Origin: Actinoallomurus sp040655075
GTDB lineage: Bacteria > Actinomycetota > Actinomycetes > Streptosporangiales > Streptosporangiaceae
Assembly: GCF_040655075.1 (NCBI RefSeq)
Contig: NZ_JBFAJC010000030.1
Location: 59,651-123,650, forward strand
Direction: 5' to 3'
DNA: 64,000 nt
Part shown: piece by piece, positions 1-8,978 of the stretch
Layout: each line of letters starts with the position of its first letter
Numbering within the stretch: position 1 is the first letter of the stretch
The notes under the pieces: generated by a model
What the model saw: the letters and a program-made list of their open reading frames with translations, nothing else
Told to the model about the DNA's origin: nothing
The model's database searches: none
Program-made: the position numbers and the translations under genes

Positions 1-229
1 GGGTCAGGTCCAGGCGGCCGGCCGCCTCGGCGAACTGCAGATAGGTCTCCACGCTGGCCACCACGATGCGCGCGTCGATGGCCAGCACCTCGATACCGAC
101 CAGCGAAACCCGGACGTACGCGTCGATGACCAGGCCCTTGTCCAGGATCGTGTCGATGACGTCGGCCAGGCCGCCCCCCGAAGGCCGCCCCATGCCACCC
201 CCACCCGCCGGCTGTACTGCCGTGGTCAT
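1..229 (-). CDS. gvpJ: Gas vesicle structural protein GvpA/GvpJ family (3' end outside window)
   Basis: GvpA/GvpJ proteins form or modify the ribbed shell of gas vesicles. The first 76 codons are present, beginning at an ATG preceded by a GGGGGGAC ribosome site; the gene then leaves the window. The translation contains the diagnostic core ILDKGLVIDAY and RVSLVGIEVLAIDARIVVAS, followed by VETYLQFAEAAGRLDL. A Gly-rich N-terminal extension and the position behind GvpY- and GvpZ-like genes fit gvpJ of the actinomycete gvp order (Y-Z-J) better than the main shell gene gvpA, but GvpA cannot be excluded from the fragment. Confidence 0.88.
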   Translation of the reverse strand, partial: MTTAVQPAGGGGMGRPSGGGLADVIDTILDKGLVIDAYVRVSLVGIEVLAIDARIVVASVETYLQFAEAAGRLDLT

Positions 230-251
230 GGTCCCCCCAATGTGTCCTCGG

Positions 252-1499
252 TCAGCCTCGGCGCTCGCGGCGTGCCGAGCGTTCAGGCCGGTCCCCGCGC
301 CCGGTCTCGCCCCGCCGCCCGGAACTCACGGCCTCGCGGCTCCGGAACTCCTCGCCGGGCTCTTCGTCCTCGTAGTCGTACTCGTACTCCGACTCCTCCT
401 CCGCGTACCGTTCCCCACGTCCGCGCCGCCCCGCGCGTTCCGGCCCTTCCGCGCGCTCGCGTTCCGCCGGCCGGCCCTCGCCCTCCTGCCCTTCTCGCAG
501 CGCGGTCTCGTGGTCCTTGACGACCTGACCGTCGTGTATCTCCCCGCGCCAGCCCTCGATCTCGTCCGGGCGCAGGATCGCCTGCGTCATGGCGTGCCGC
601 TGGAAGTGCTTGAACTCCAGGCGCGCACGGCGTCCCTGGGCGCGCCACAGGTTGCCGGTGTACTCGAAGAACCCCTTCGGGTGGTACTCCAGCACGAGCG
701 CGATGCGGGTCATGTCCGGCCCGATCTCGCTGAATGTCACCGCGCCGTCCACGTAGCCCTTGGGGCCCTTGGATCGCCAGACGATCCGCCGGTCGGGGAC
801 CTGCTCGATGATGGTCGACTCCCAGTCGCGGTGCGACCAGAGGATATGGGCCTTCCAGCGGACCTTCTCGTCGGACTCCTGGTGGACGTCCTCCACCTTC
901 TTGGTGAACGACGGGAAGTCCTCGAACCGGGTCCACTGGTCGTAGGCCAGCCGAAGCGGCACGCCGACGTCGAGTGTCTCGACGATGTTGGTGACCTTGA
1001 GCTTCTTGCCCTTGCCGCCCTTGCCCCCGCGCGCCTTCTGTTCGATCTTGGTCTTGGCGTACGCCTTCAGCGCGTTGAAGCCGGGGGCGAGCCGGTCCTT
1101 CAGCGACCCGCCGTCGCCTCCTCCGGCCAGGGCGGACAGCAGGCGACCGCCGCCGCCCTTGGTCACCGCGGACAGCAGGCCGCCGCCCTCGCCCTTGGTC
1201 ACCGCGGACAGCAGACCACCGCCGGCGCCTCCCGTCAGCGCCGACAGCAGGCCGCCCGCACCGTGCTCGGAGTAGTCGCCGAGCCGGTCCGCGGCGCCTT
1301 CGACCCGGGCGATGAGGCGGAGCAGGGCTCGCGTGCCCATGGCGGTGATCAGACCCTGTACCTCGTTGAGCAGCCGGTCGGTGTGCAGGCTCTTGAGCAG
1401 TTCGCCGCCGGGGAGGCGTTCGGTGGCCTCCTCCAGCGGGCGGGTCGCTGAGCGTGCCGCCTCCCTGGCCGAGCGTGTCGCCTCCGTCACGGGGCTCAC
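252..1499 (-). CDS. SRPBCC-domain gas vesicle accessory protein (GvpZ-like)
   Basis: This 415-residue protein lies between a GvpY-like gene and gvpJ, the place of gvpZ in Streptomyces-type clusters. Residues about 75-140 are low complexity with repeats of the type GGGLLSAVTKG. Residues about 165-310 look like an SRPBCC/START-like ligand-binding domain, with NIVETLDVGVPLRLAYDQW near its start and WRSKGPKGYVDGAVTFSEI inside it. The C-terminal 100 residues are highly charged (Arg/Glu-rich), a common trait of gas vesicle accessory proteins. The GTG start overlaps the upstream stop by 4 bases, suggesting coupling. Another GTG three codons downstream is better spaced from the GGAG site. The biochemical role is unknown. 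Confidence 0.75.
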   Translation of the reverse strand: MSPVTEATRSAREAARSATRPLEEATERLPGGELLKSLHTDRLLNEVQGLITAMGTRALLRLIARVEGAADRLGDYSEHGAGGLLSALTGGAGGGLLSAVTKGEGGGLLSAVTKGGGGRLLSALAGGGDGGSLKDRLAPGFNALKAYAKTKIEQKARGGKGGKGKKLKVTNIVETLDVGVPLRLAYDQWTRFEDFPSFTKKVEDVHQESDEKVRWKAHILWSHRDWESTIIEQVPDRRIVWRSKGPKGYVDGAVTFSEIGPDMTRIALVLEYHPKGFFEYTGNLWRAQGRRARLEFKHFQRHAMTQAILRPDEIEGWRGEIHDGQVVKDHETALREGQEGEGRPAERERAEGPERAGRRGRGERYAEEESEYEYDYEDEEPGEEFRSREAVSSGRRGETGRGDRPERSARRERRG

Positions 1500-2122
1500 C
1501 TCCGTGTCCGCCGTACGGGCGACCCGCCGAACCGGCCGGCCCGGCGTGGCCGCTCGCTCTCCTCGTCGACCTCGTCCCCGGCATCCGCACCGCGCCGGGC
1601 GGCCCGCGGCCGCTCGACGTCCTCATCCTCGTCGGCGGCTTCCGCCCTGGTCCCGCGCCGTGCGGCCCGTGGCCGCTCCTCGGCGTCCTCCCGGGAGGCG
1701 CGAGGCCGGCCGCGGCCGGCGGGAGGCCGACGCCTCGGGCGTTCCTCGCGCTCTTCGTCGTAGCCTTCGGCCTCGTAGGCCTCCTCGTCCTCCCGCGCGC
1801 CTCCGGGCGTCCGCGGCTGGAGCAGAGAGTCGGTCCGGCGCTGGAGGCGGTCGCTCAGCGCGTCGATCTGGCTGCTCGCCGCCGTGACGGCGGCAGCCTT
1901 GCCGGCCTCGACGAGGCGTCCGCGAACGGTCTCGGTCAGGACCTTGACCTCGGGAGAGGCGCTGAGCAGCTTGGTGCCCTGCTTGACCAGGCCGGCCGGG
2001 TTCTTGGCGATACGGCCGGACGCCCCCGCCGCCGCGAGCGTCAACGCCAGCTTCATCTTGCGTCTGCGCCCCATCAGATAGCCGGCGCCGACGGCCAAGG
2101 CAATCCGCAGTCCGTCCTTCAT
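1496..2122 (-). CDS. Gas vesicle cluster protein (GvpY-like)
   Basis: About 208 residues. The ATG at 2122 is chosen because AAGGGGGACG precedes it; a longer open frame upstream has no ribosome site. The N-terminus has a hydrophobic stretch (LRIALAVGAGYLMG) followed by basic residues and an Ala-rich segment. The middle (residues about 50-90) resembles the conserved block of actinomycete GvpY proteins, and the last 100 residues are Arg/Glu-rich and disordered in character. It is first in a run with the GvpZ-like and GvpJ genes. The genes expected upstream in Streptomyces-type clusters (gvpO, A, F, G) are absent here. Confidence 0.6.
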   Translation of the reverse strand: MKDGLRIALAVGAGYLMGRRRKMKLALTLAAAGASGRIAKNPAGLVKQGTKLLSASPEVKVLTETVRGRLVEAGKAAAVTAASSQIDALSDRLQRRTDSLLQPRTPGGAREDEEAYEAEGYDEEREERPRRRPPAGRGRPRASREDAEERPRAARRGTRAEAADEDEDVERPRAARRGADAGDEVDEESERPRRAGRFGGSPVRRTRR

Positions 2123-2324
2123 GATCGTCCCCCTTAGCGCCGTCGCCAGGACGGGTACCGTGCCCCGCACCGCCCTGGACCGATCTCGACCTCGGTCATC
2201 CCCCAATGCCGAAAATGTCGAAATCAGGCGCGAATACGATCAATTCGTCCGTCTAACACGCTTCGCCCTACCCGCAGGGTCGACCCCAAAACACGCTGCG
2301 CAGGCGGCCGGAGGCGACCGTCCG

Positions 2325-4598
2325 TCACCCCGCCGGTTCGAGCCTGACGATCACGGATTTGGACGTCGGGGTGTTGCTGACGTCGGCCGTGCTGTCGAGG
2401 GGGACCAGGACGTTCGTCTCAGGGAAGTAGGCCGCCGCGCAGCCGCGAGCGGTCGGATATCCGATGACGCGGAAGGCGGGCGCCCGGCGCTCCACGCCGT
2501 CGGCCCACTCGCCGACCAGGTCGACGAGGGCGCCGTCGGCGATCCCGAGCGCCTCCAGATCGGCGGGATTGACGAACACCACCCGGCGTCCCGCCCGTAC
2601 GCCCCGGTAGCGATCGTCCAGGCCGTAGACGGTCGTGTTGTACTGGTCGTGGCTCCGGATGGTCTGCAGCAGCAGGCGTCCCTCCGGCACCCGCAGCACC
2701 TCCAGGGGGTTGACCGTGATCCGGGCCTTCCCCGAGGCGGTCGGGAAGCGCCGCTCGTCGCGCGGGGCGTGCGGCAGCGTGAACCCGCCCGGCCGCCGGA
2801 CGCGGGCGTTGTAGTCCGCGAAGCCCGGGACGACCCGGGAGATGTGGTCCCGTATCCGGTCGTAGTCGTCCTCCAGCGGCGCCCAGTCGATCCCCGCGCC
2901 GGGCAGGGCGGCCCGGGCCAGGCGGCACACGATCGCGACCTCCGACAGCAGCTCCGGGGAGGCGGGCCGCAGCCGGCCGCGCGAGGCGTGCACCATCCCC
3001 ATCGAGTCCTCGACCGACACGATCTGCGGGCCGCCCGCCCGGACGTCCAGCTCCGTACGGCCGAGTGTCGGCAGGATCAGCGCCTGCTCGCCCGCGACGG
3101 CATGCGAGCGGTTGAGCTTGGTGGACACCTGGACGGTGAGCCGGCAGGTACGCATCGCCGCCTCGGTCACCGCCGAGTCCGGGGCCGCCCGGACGAAGTT
3201 GCCGCCCATGCCGAAGAAGACCTTGATCCGGCCCTCCCGCATCGCGCGGATCGCCGCGACCGTGTCCACGCCGTGCTCGCGCGGCGGCTCGAACCCGAAC
3301 TCTGCGCCCAGCGCGTCCAGGAACGCCGGGGCCGGCTTCTCGTAGATGCCCATCGTCCGGTCGCCCTGGACGTTCGAGTGCCCGCGCACCGGGCACACAC
3401 CCGCGCCGGGCCGGCCGACGTTGCCGCGCAGCAGCAGGAAGTTCACGACCTCACGAATGGTCGGCACGGAGTTCTTGTGCTGGGTCAGCCCCATCGCCCA
3501 GCAGACGACGATCCGCTCGGCCCGCAGCACCTCGGCGAGCGTCTCGTCGATCTGTTCCCGCGACAGCCCGGTCGCCTCCAGGACCTGGTCCCAGTCGAGC
3601 GTGCGCAGATGGGCGGCCAGCTCGTCGAACCCGTCGGTGTGGGCGGCCAGGAACTCGTGGTCGACCTCGTCCTTGTCCAGCAGCAGGCGGTTCAGGGCCT
3701 GGAACAGCGCCAGGTCGCCGTTCACCCGGATCTGCAGGAACAGGTCGGCCAGCGGCGTGCCCCGCCCCACCAGCCCGGACGCCTTCTGCGGGTTCTTGAA
3801 GCGGATCAGCCCGGCCTCCGGCAGCGGGTTGACCGCCACGATCCGCGCCCCGGCCTTCTTGGCCCGTTCCAGCGCGGACAGCATGCGCGGGTGGTTGGTC
3901 CCCGGGTTCTGCCCGACCACGAAGATGAGGTCGGCGGTGTGCAGGTCCTCCAGCAGCACCGATCCCTTGCCGACGCCGAGCGTCTCGGTCAGCGCCGAAC
4001 CCGACGACTCGTGGCACATGTTCGAGCAGTCCGGCAGGTTGTTCGTGCCGAACGCCCGGACGAAGAGTTGGTAGGCGAACGCAGCCTCATTGGACGTACG
4101 GCCGGAGGTGTAGAAGACGGCCTCGTCCGGGGACGACAGCGCGGTCAGCTCGGCCGCCACCAGCGCGAACGCCTCGTCCCACGAGACGGGCTCGTAGTGG
4201 TCGCTCCCGGCCCGCTTCAGCATGGGCTCGGTGAGCCGGCCCTGCTTACCCAGCCAGTGGTCGCTCCGCTCCGCCAGCTCCGTCACCGGGTGGGCGGCGA
4301 AGAACTCCCGCGTCACCCGCCGGGTCGTGGCCTCCTCCGCGACGGCCTTGGCGCCGTTCTCGCAGAACTCCGCGACGTGCCGGTGGTCGCCCTCCGGCCA
4401 GGCGCAGCCGGGACAGTCGAAGCCGTCCTTCTGGTTCACGCGGAGAAGAGTCAGAGCCGTACGGCGCGGCCCCATCTCCCGCAGCGCTTCGCCCAGGCCG
4501 GCTCGGACGCCCGGGAGACCGGCCGCGGCGCGCTCCGGCGGAGTGACCTCCATCCCCGCGTCGTCGGCATCGTCGGTAGCGGGCCTGCGCGATGGCAT
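2325..4598 (-). CDS. FdhF/YdeP family molybdopterin oxidoreductase
   Basis: A 757-residue molybdopterin (bis-MGD) oxidoreductase related to formate dehydrogenase H. The N-terminal motif DGFDCPGCAWPEGDH and the motif NMCHESSGSAL identify the FdhF/YdeP group. The central part (residues about 100-500) is the molybdopterin oxidoreductase domain, including VGQNPGTNHPRMLSALERAK, and the C-terminal 150 residues form the dinucleotide-binding domain (QYNTTVYGLDDRYRGVR). There is no obvious N-terminal 2Fe-2S or NADH subunit nearby, so the electron partner is unknown. ATG 4598 has an AGGAG site 8 bases upstream. It follows the P450 gene by 38 bases on the same strand. The substrate is not certain; in enteric bacteria YdeP is linked to acid resistance. 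Confidence 0.88.
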   Translation of the reverse strand: MPSRRPATDDADDAGMEVTPPERAAAGLPGVRAGLGEALREMGPRRTALTLLRVNQKDGFDCPGCAWPEGDHRHVAEFCENGAKAVAEEATTRRVTREFFAAHPVTELAERSDHWLGKQGRLTEPMLKRAGSDHYEPVSWDEAFALVAAELTALSSPDEAVFYTSGRTSNEAAFAYQLFVRAFGTNNLPDCSNMCHESSGSALTETLGVGKGSVLLEDLHTADLIFVVGQNPGTNHPRMLSALERAKKAGARIVAVNPLPEAGLIRFKNPQKASGLVGRGTPLADLFLQIRVNGDLALFQALNRLLLDKDEVDHEFLAAHTDGFDELAAHLRTLDWDQVLEATGLSREQIDETLAEVLRAERIVVCWAMGLTQHKNSVPTIREVVNFLLLRGNVGRPGAGVCPVRGHSNVQGDRTMGIYEKPAPAFLDALGAEFGFEPPREHGVDTVAAIRAMREGRIKVFFGMGGNFVRAAPDSAVTEAAMRTCRLTVQVSTKLNRSHAVAGEQALILPTLGRTELDVRAGGPQIVSVEDSMGMVHASRGRLRPASPELLSEVAIVCRLARAALPGAGIDWAPLEDDYDRIRDHISRVVPGFADYNARVRRPGGFTLPHAPRDERRFPTASGKARITVNPLEVLRVPEGRLLLQTIRSHDQYNTTVYGLDDRYRGVRAGRRVVFVNPADLEALGIADGALVDLVGEWADGVERRAPAFRVIGYPTARGCAAAYFPETNVLVPLDSTADVSNTPTSKSVIVRLEPAG

Positions 4599-4636
4599 CG
4601 CTGTTCTCCTGTTCCCGGGTTCGGCGCCCGTCCCGG

Positions 4637-5818
4637 TCAAGGATGACATCCCCCGGATCCGGACAGGGTGACAGGGAGGGCGCGGAGCCCACGGTTACGG
4701 AAGGAGTCGCGCCACTCCAGATCCTTCTCGGCGACGGCGAGCGCGAGGTGCGGGAACCGGTGCAGCAGCGCGGCGATGCCCGCCTCGACCTCCATACGCG
4801 CCAGCGACGCGCCGAGACAGTAGTGCGGGCCGTGCCCGAAGCCGAGGTGCGGATTGTCGGTGCGGCCCGGGTCGAGCCGGTCCGGATCTGGGAACCGGTC
4901 CGGGTCGTGGTGGGCGGACACCAGCGAGAGCATGACCGTCTCCCCCGCCGGGATCGTCACCCCGCCGATCTCCACGTCCGTCACCGGGAATCGCCGGATC
5001 GCGAGCTGTGGCGGCGGATCGAACCGCAGCAGCTCGTCCACCACGGCCGGGGTGAGCTCCGCGCGCGCCCTGGTCAGCGCCTCCGGCCGGGTCAACAGCG
5101 CGACGAGGCCGTTGCCCAGCAGGTGCATGGTGTTCTCGTAGCCGGCGAACAGGACCAGGAACGCGGCGGAGGTCAGTTCGTCCTCGCTGAGCCGGTCCTC
5201 CTCGTCGCGGAGCTGGATCAGCGCGCTGAGCATGTCCTCGCCCGGCGACGCCCGCTTGGCCGCGATGAGGTCGAGGATGAAGCGGTACAACGAGCCGAGC
5301 GACTCGCGCGCGTGCTGCGGGGTCTCGGGCGCGAGCAGACCATCGGTCCAGGAGCGGAAATCCGGCCGGTCCGCCGCGTCGACGCCGAGGAGCTCGCAGA
5401 TCACGATGATCGGCAGCGGCGCGCAGTACGCGGGGAGGAGGTCGACCTCCTCGCGCCCGTCGAGAGCGTCCAGCAACTCCTCGGCGACGTCCCGTACGCG
5501 GGGCCGGAGCCCCTCGATCCGGCGCGGGGTGAACCCCTTCGCCACGATCCGGCGCAGCCGCGTGTGGGCCGGCGGGTCCATGTTCAGCAGGTTCGCGTCC
5601 AGGGCGGGCGGCAGCGAGAACCCCTTGTACCCGCCGTTGGACCGGGCCTTGTCCAGCGACAGCCGCGGATCGGCCAGCGCCTTGCGGACGTCCTCGTACC
5701 GGGTGACCAGCCAGACCTGCGTGCCGTCCGGGGCCAGGGCGCGATGCACCGGTCCCTGCTCGCGCAGGCGGGCGTACGCGGCGCGTGGATCCGTCACGAA
5801 CTCGCTGTCGATCTTCAT
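4637..5818 (-). CDS. Cytochrome P450
   Basis: A soluble bacterial-type P450 of 393 residues. The heme ligand is Cys334 in FGHGPHYCLGA. The I-helix motif is AGYENT, with Glu-Asn in place of the common Asp/Glu-Thr pair preceding Thr. The ExxR motif is ELLR in VVDELLRFDPPPQLAIRR. These place it in the CYP105/107-like group of actinomycete P450s. The chosen ATG follows a GTG three codons upstream that is also possible. No ferredoxin or ferredoxin reductase lies beside it. It is upstream of, and same strand as, the FdhF-like gene. The substrate cannot be inferred. Confidence 0.93.
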   Translation of the reverse strand: MKIDSEFVTDPRAAYARLREQGPVHRALAPDGTQVWLVTRYEDVRKALADPRLSLDKARSNGGYKGFSLPPALDANLLNMDPPAHTRLRRIVAKGFTPRRIEGLRPRVRDVAEELLDALDGREEVDLLPAYCAPLPIIVICELLGVDAADRPDFRSWTDGLLAPETPQHARESLGSLYRFILDLIAAKRASPGEDMLSALIQLRDEEDRLSEDELTSAAFLVLFAGYENTMHLLGNGLVALLTRPEALTRARAELTPAVVDELLRFDPPPQLAIRRFPVTDVEIGGVTIPAGETVMLSLVSAHHDPDRFPDPDRLDPGRTDNPHLGFGHGPHYCLGASLARMEVEAGIAALLHRFPHLALAVAEKDLEWRDSFRNRGLRALPVTLSGSGGCHP

Positions 5819-5955
5819 CGGCTGCACCGCCCTGAATGTACCGGGTGGCCGCCGGCGAGGACGGAACCGTTCCGCCTGCCCGACCTCTGCGCGCCCGTCG
5901 GCCGGGCCGGGCGAGGAGCCGTGATCGCCACCTCCCGGTCCGGCCCGGCCGGCCG

Positions 5956-6377
5956 TCAGTGCGACGTTCCGACCCCCCGCACGCCCAGCGCGTGGCGGGC
6001 GTAGCCGCGTACGTCCGTGTCACCGTCGTCCAGGGCTCTCCGCAGCGCCTCGGCGGCGTCCGGGTCGGCGGCCCACCGGCCGAGTGAGATCACCGCCGCC
6101 TTGCGGACGTCGAGGTGCGGGTCTGCCAGGGCCTTGACCAGCGGGCCGATCGCGACCGCGCCGTCCGCGCCGGCCAGGCCGCGTGCCGCTCCGGTCCGCA
6201 CCTGCCAGGCCGGATCGCCGAGCGCGGCCGTGGCGTCGGCGTCCAGGGGAGGCGGGCAGCCGATCGGCGCGAACGCCTCGAGAGCAGCGGCCCGGACCAG
6301 CGGGTCGGGATCGGCGCCGAGTTCGCGCCGGGCGCCGGCCGACAGGGGCGAGCCGATCGCTCCCAGCCCGTGGGCGG
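5956..6377 (-). pseudogene. HEAT-repeat protein, 5' end lost
   Basis: The minus strand from about 6377 down to the stop at 5956 codes for at least three HEAT-like repeats. Recognisable units are DPDPLVRAAALEAFAPIGC, GDPAWQVRTGAARGLAG, DPHLDVRKAAVISLGRWAAD and DGDTDVRGYARHALGV. Repeats of this type form a helical solenoid used for protein-protein contact. The reading frame stays open into the junction with the TnpB remnant, where similarity ends and no start codon belongs. A short internal start at 6201 (GTG) could still make an 81-residue product, but the repeats continue upstream of it, so the gene is best read as truncated. Confidence 0.65.
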
Positions 6378-6727
6378 GTCGCCCGCGCCCATCGCAAGGT
6401 CCGCAACGCCCGCGCCGACTTCCTGCACCGTGTCAGTACGAACTTGGTGCGCCGGGCCGACAGCATCGTGATCGAAGACCTCGCGGTCAAGAACATGGTG
6501 AAGAACCGCGCACTGGCGCGGGTGATCTCCGATGCGGGGTGGGGGAGTTCCGCAGGCAGTTGGAGTACAAGGCCGAACGTGCCGGGCGGCGCCTGGTGGT
6601 GATCGACCGCTGGTATCCCTCGTCCAAGACCTGCTCGGCTTGCGGGCATCTGCTCGCCGAACTGAGTCTTTCCACCCGGCACTGGACGTGTCCGGGCTGC
6701 CGCACCCGGCATGACCGGGACAGGTAG
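6378..6727 (+). pseudogene. IS200/IS605-type TnpB remnant, truncated and frameshifted
   Basis: Two consecutive reading frames join into the C-terminal half of a TnpB (OrfB) RNA-guided nuclease. The first has RVARAHRKVRNARADFLH and IVIEDLAVKNM (the RuvC-II region with its Glu). The second has EFRRQLEYKAERAGRRLVVI and the zinc-ribbon pairs TCSACG and CPGCRTRHDRD. The frames break in a run of five G at about 6540-6545; one extra G would restore the frame. The N-terminal half is missing, and the sequence departs from the family straight after HDRD, so the last RuvC residues and the IS end are lost. It is inactive and lies between two truncated genes. Confidence 0.85.
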
Positions 6728-6900
6728 AGATCGGCCGCTCCCTGGAAGATGGCGGTGTCGTCGTCGCCTCCGGTCGACCAGTAGGTGAGGGTGGCCGGGG
6801 CGTGCTGGTCGGCCTGCTTCTGACCGGACGTGCCGCTGGTCGCGCAGCCCGCGCCGAGGGCGGCGAGCAGGGCGGCGCAGGCGGCCAGGGTCCTTCGCAT
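6728..6900 (-). pseudogene. ABC-transporter solute-binding lipoprotein, N-terminal fragment
   Basis: The ATG at 6900 with GGAG five bases upstream starts a lipoprotein signal peptide (MRRTLAACAALLAALGAGC, lipobox LGAGC). A mature start typical of sugar-binding ABC lipoproteins follows (TLTYWSTGGDDDTAIFQGAA). Similarity ends after about 57 codons, where the TnpB remnant begins. No permease genes are nearby. It is a broken gene; the rest was probably lost in the rearrangement that left the TnpB scar. Confidence 0.65.
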
Positions 6901-7043
6901 ACCATCTCCGATCACCGGAATCCGCCCGCGACGGTTCGGACCGGTCGCGGGCGGAGGGCTTCGCGGGGCTGCGAAAAGCACAACAATCCGCCGATCAAGC
7001 CGCAATGGCCTTTCATCCGCTTTCACAGGATTCGCGCGGCGTA

Positions 7044-8978
7044 TCACGACTCTCGCCGCGCCCCGCCTTCGGCCGTACGGGACAGCGATGCGGGCACTAC
7101 GGCGTGAGCGTCCTGGCGCAGCACGCCATGGCCGCACCGGCCGAAGCCGGCCGTGGGCCGTCCGCGGGCGGCGTCACGGATGGCGCGTGCGGCGTTGATC
7201 AGGCCGACGTGGCTGAACGCCTGGGGGAAGTTCCCGATGGGCTCCCCGGTGACGGAGTCGACCTCTTCGGCGAGGAGGCCGACGTCGTTGGCGTAGGAAG
7301 TGGCCGTCCGGAACGCCTGCTCGGCGGGTGCGCGCCGGCCGGTGAGGGCCAGTGCGTGGGAGAGCCAGAAGGTGCACAGAAGGAAGGCGCCCTCATCTCC
7401 GGCGATCCCGTCGGCGGCGTCGTAACGGCGTACCAGGCCTCGCGTGTCGGTCAGGCGGGTGGCGACGGCCGCCACCGTGGCGCGGACGCGAGGGTCGTCG
7501 CCGGGCAGGAAGCCGACGATGGGGATGGTCAGCGCGGACGCGTCGAGGTCGGTGTCGCCGAACGCCCGGGTGAACGTGCCGGTCTCTGGGTTCCAACCCT
7601 CCGTCAGGATCGCGGCGCGGATCTGGGCGCGGGTGCGCTTCCAGTCGTCGACGCGGCAGGTGGCGCCGAGGGCGGGTGCCAGGGCGATGGCGCGGTCGAG
7701 CGCCACCCAGCACATGAGTTTCGAGTGCAGGAAGTGGCGGCTCGGCCCGCGGACCTCCCAGATGCCCTGGTCCGGTTCCCGCCAGCGGCGGGCCGCCGCG
7801 TCGGCCGCGCCGAGCAGGAAGGCGCGCGTGACGGCGTCGAGGCGGTGCTCGGTGGTGTGACCGGAGAGCCGGTGAGCCGCGTCGAGCATCTCGCCGTAGA
7901 CGTCCAGCTGGCGCTGGCGCCATGCGTCGTTGCCGACGCGCACGGGTGCGCTGTCGCGCCAGCCGGTCAGGTGGGGCAGCGACCGCTCGGTCAGGTCGCA
8001 TTCGCCTCCGATGCCGTACATGATCTGCAGGTCCACGCCGCGGTCGAGCTGGGTGGCCGCGGTACGGGCGAGGAAGGCGAAGAACGCCTCCTGCTCTGTG
8101 TCGCACGAGGAGACGGTGGTGAGGGCCTGGACGGTGAGGCTGGCGTCGCGGATCCAGGTGTAGCGGTAGTCCCAGTTGCGTTCTCCGCCGATGCGTTCGG
8201 GCAGGGAGGTGGTGGCCGCGGCGACGATCGCGCCCGTGGGGGCGAAGGTCAGCGCGCGCAGCACTCGTCCGCTGTGCCCCACCTCGTTCTGCCAGGGCCC
8301 GTGGTAGTCGGCGTGCAGCCGGGACCAGGAGCGCCAGCCGGCGATGGTGTCCATGATGCGGCGGTGGACGGCGCGCGGGCTCCAGCACTCCGGTTCCTCC
8401 TCCCAGCACGGGCGGGCGTGCAGGGCCATGCCGAGGCGTTCGCCGGCGCGGAGCGTGACCGTGCCGTGCGCGATCGAACCGCTCACCCGAAGGTCGATCG
8501 GCGTCGACAGCGTGAGCACCTGGGCACCGCCGCGGGCGACCAGCGCACCAGGGCGGGATTCCAGCAGCGGATGGACGAGCCCGAACTCGGGACGGGGAGC
8601 GTACGTCACATCGAGGGCGACGCGTCCCTGGACGCAGATCGCCTCGCGCAGCAGGACACCCGGCGAGGACACGCCCAGGCGGTGCCCGCGCTCGCGGTCG
8701 CCCAGGGCGAGGGCGTCCACGAGCACGAGCGTGCCGCCTCGGGTGTGGAAGGTCGTCTCCAGGACGAGGGTGTCCTCCAGGTACCTGCGGGTGACCCGCG
8801 CGGGGCCGCGAGGACGGATGGACCAGTGGCCGGCGTCCTCGTCCAGCAGCCTGGCGAAGGTCGCCGGGCTGTCGAAACGCGGCGAGCACAGCCAGTCCAC
8901 TGAGCCGTCCGACGTGACCAGCGCGGCCGAACGGCAGTCCGACAAGAGGCCGTGATCATTGATCGGCCGGGTGCTCAC
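7044..8978 (-). CDS. Glycoside hydrolase family 15 protein (glucoamylase/trehalase type)
   Basis: A 644-residue cytoplasmic protein without a signal peptide. The N-terminal domain starts INDHGLLSDCRSAALVTSDG and the (alpha/alpha)6 barrel contains the family motif RNWDYRYTWIRDAS at the substrate pocket. Family members hydrolyse alpha-glucosidic bonds; actinobacterial ones are often annotated as glucoamylase, and some (mycobacterial type) are trehalases, so the substrate is open. The GTG start at 8978 has a strong GAGGAGG site and overlaps the stop of the DUF5999 gene by four bases, so the two are probably translationally coupled. The Ala/Arg-rich C-terminal 25 residues look like a non-conserved tail. 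Confidence 0.9.
   Translation of the reverse strand: MSTRPINDHGLLSDCRSAALVTSDGSVDWLCSPRFDSPATFARLLDEDAGHWSIRPRGPARVTRRYLEDTLVLETTFHTRGGTLVLVDALALGDRERGHRLGVSSPGVLLREAICVQGRVALDVTYAPRPEFGLVHPLLESRPGALVARGGAQVLTLSTPIDLRVSGSIAHGTVTLRAGERLGMALHARPCWEEEPECWSPRAVHRRIMDTIAGWRSWSRLHADYHGPWQNEVGHSGRVLRALTFAPTGAIVAAATTSLPERIGGERNWDYRYTWIRDASLTVQALTTVSSCDTEQEAFFAFLARTAATQLDRGVDLQIMYGIGGECDLTERSLPHLTGWRDSAPVRVGNDAWRQRQLDVYGEMLDAAHRLSGHTTEHRLDAVTRAFLLGAADAAARRWREPDQGIWEVRGPSRHFLHSKLMCWVALDRAIALAPALGATCRVDDWKRTRAQIRAAILTEGWNPETGTFTRAFGDTDLDASALTIPIVGFLPGDDPRVRATVAAVATRLTDTRGLVRRYDAADGIAGDEGAFLLCTFWLSHALALTGRRAPAEQAFRTATSYANDVGLLAEEVDSVTGEPIGNFPQAFSHVGLINAARAIRDAARGRPTAGFGRCGHGVLRQDAHAVVPASLSRTAEGGARRES

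Noticed and set aside
66..1451. Long plus-strand frame opposite the GvpZ-like and GvpJ genes
   Set aside because: Antisense shadow of real genes; no family motif, and typical of high-GC DNA where the opposite strand stays open.
2121..4646. 841-codon plus-strand frame
   Set aside because: Antisense to the FdhF-like gene, whose protein motifs are clear; the plus product is Arg/Val/Gly-rich without a domain.
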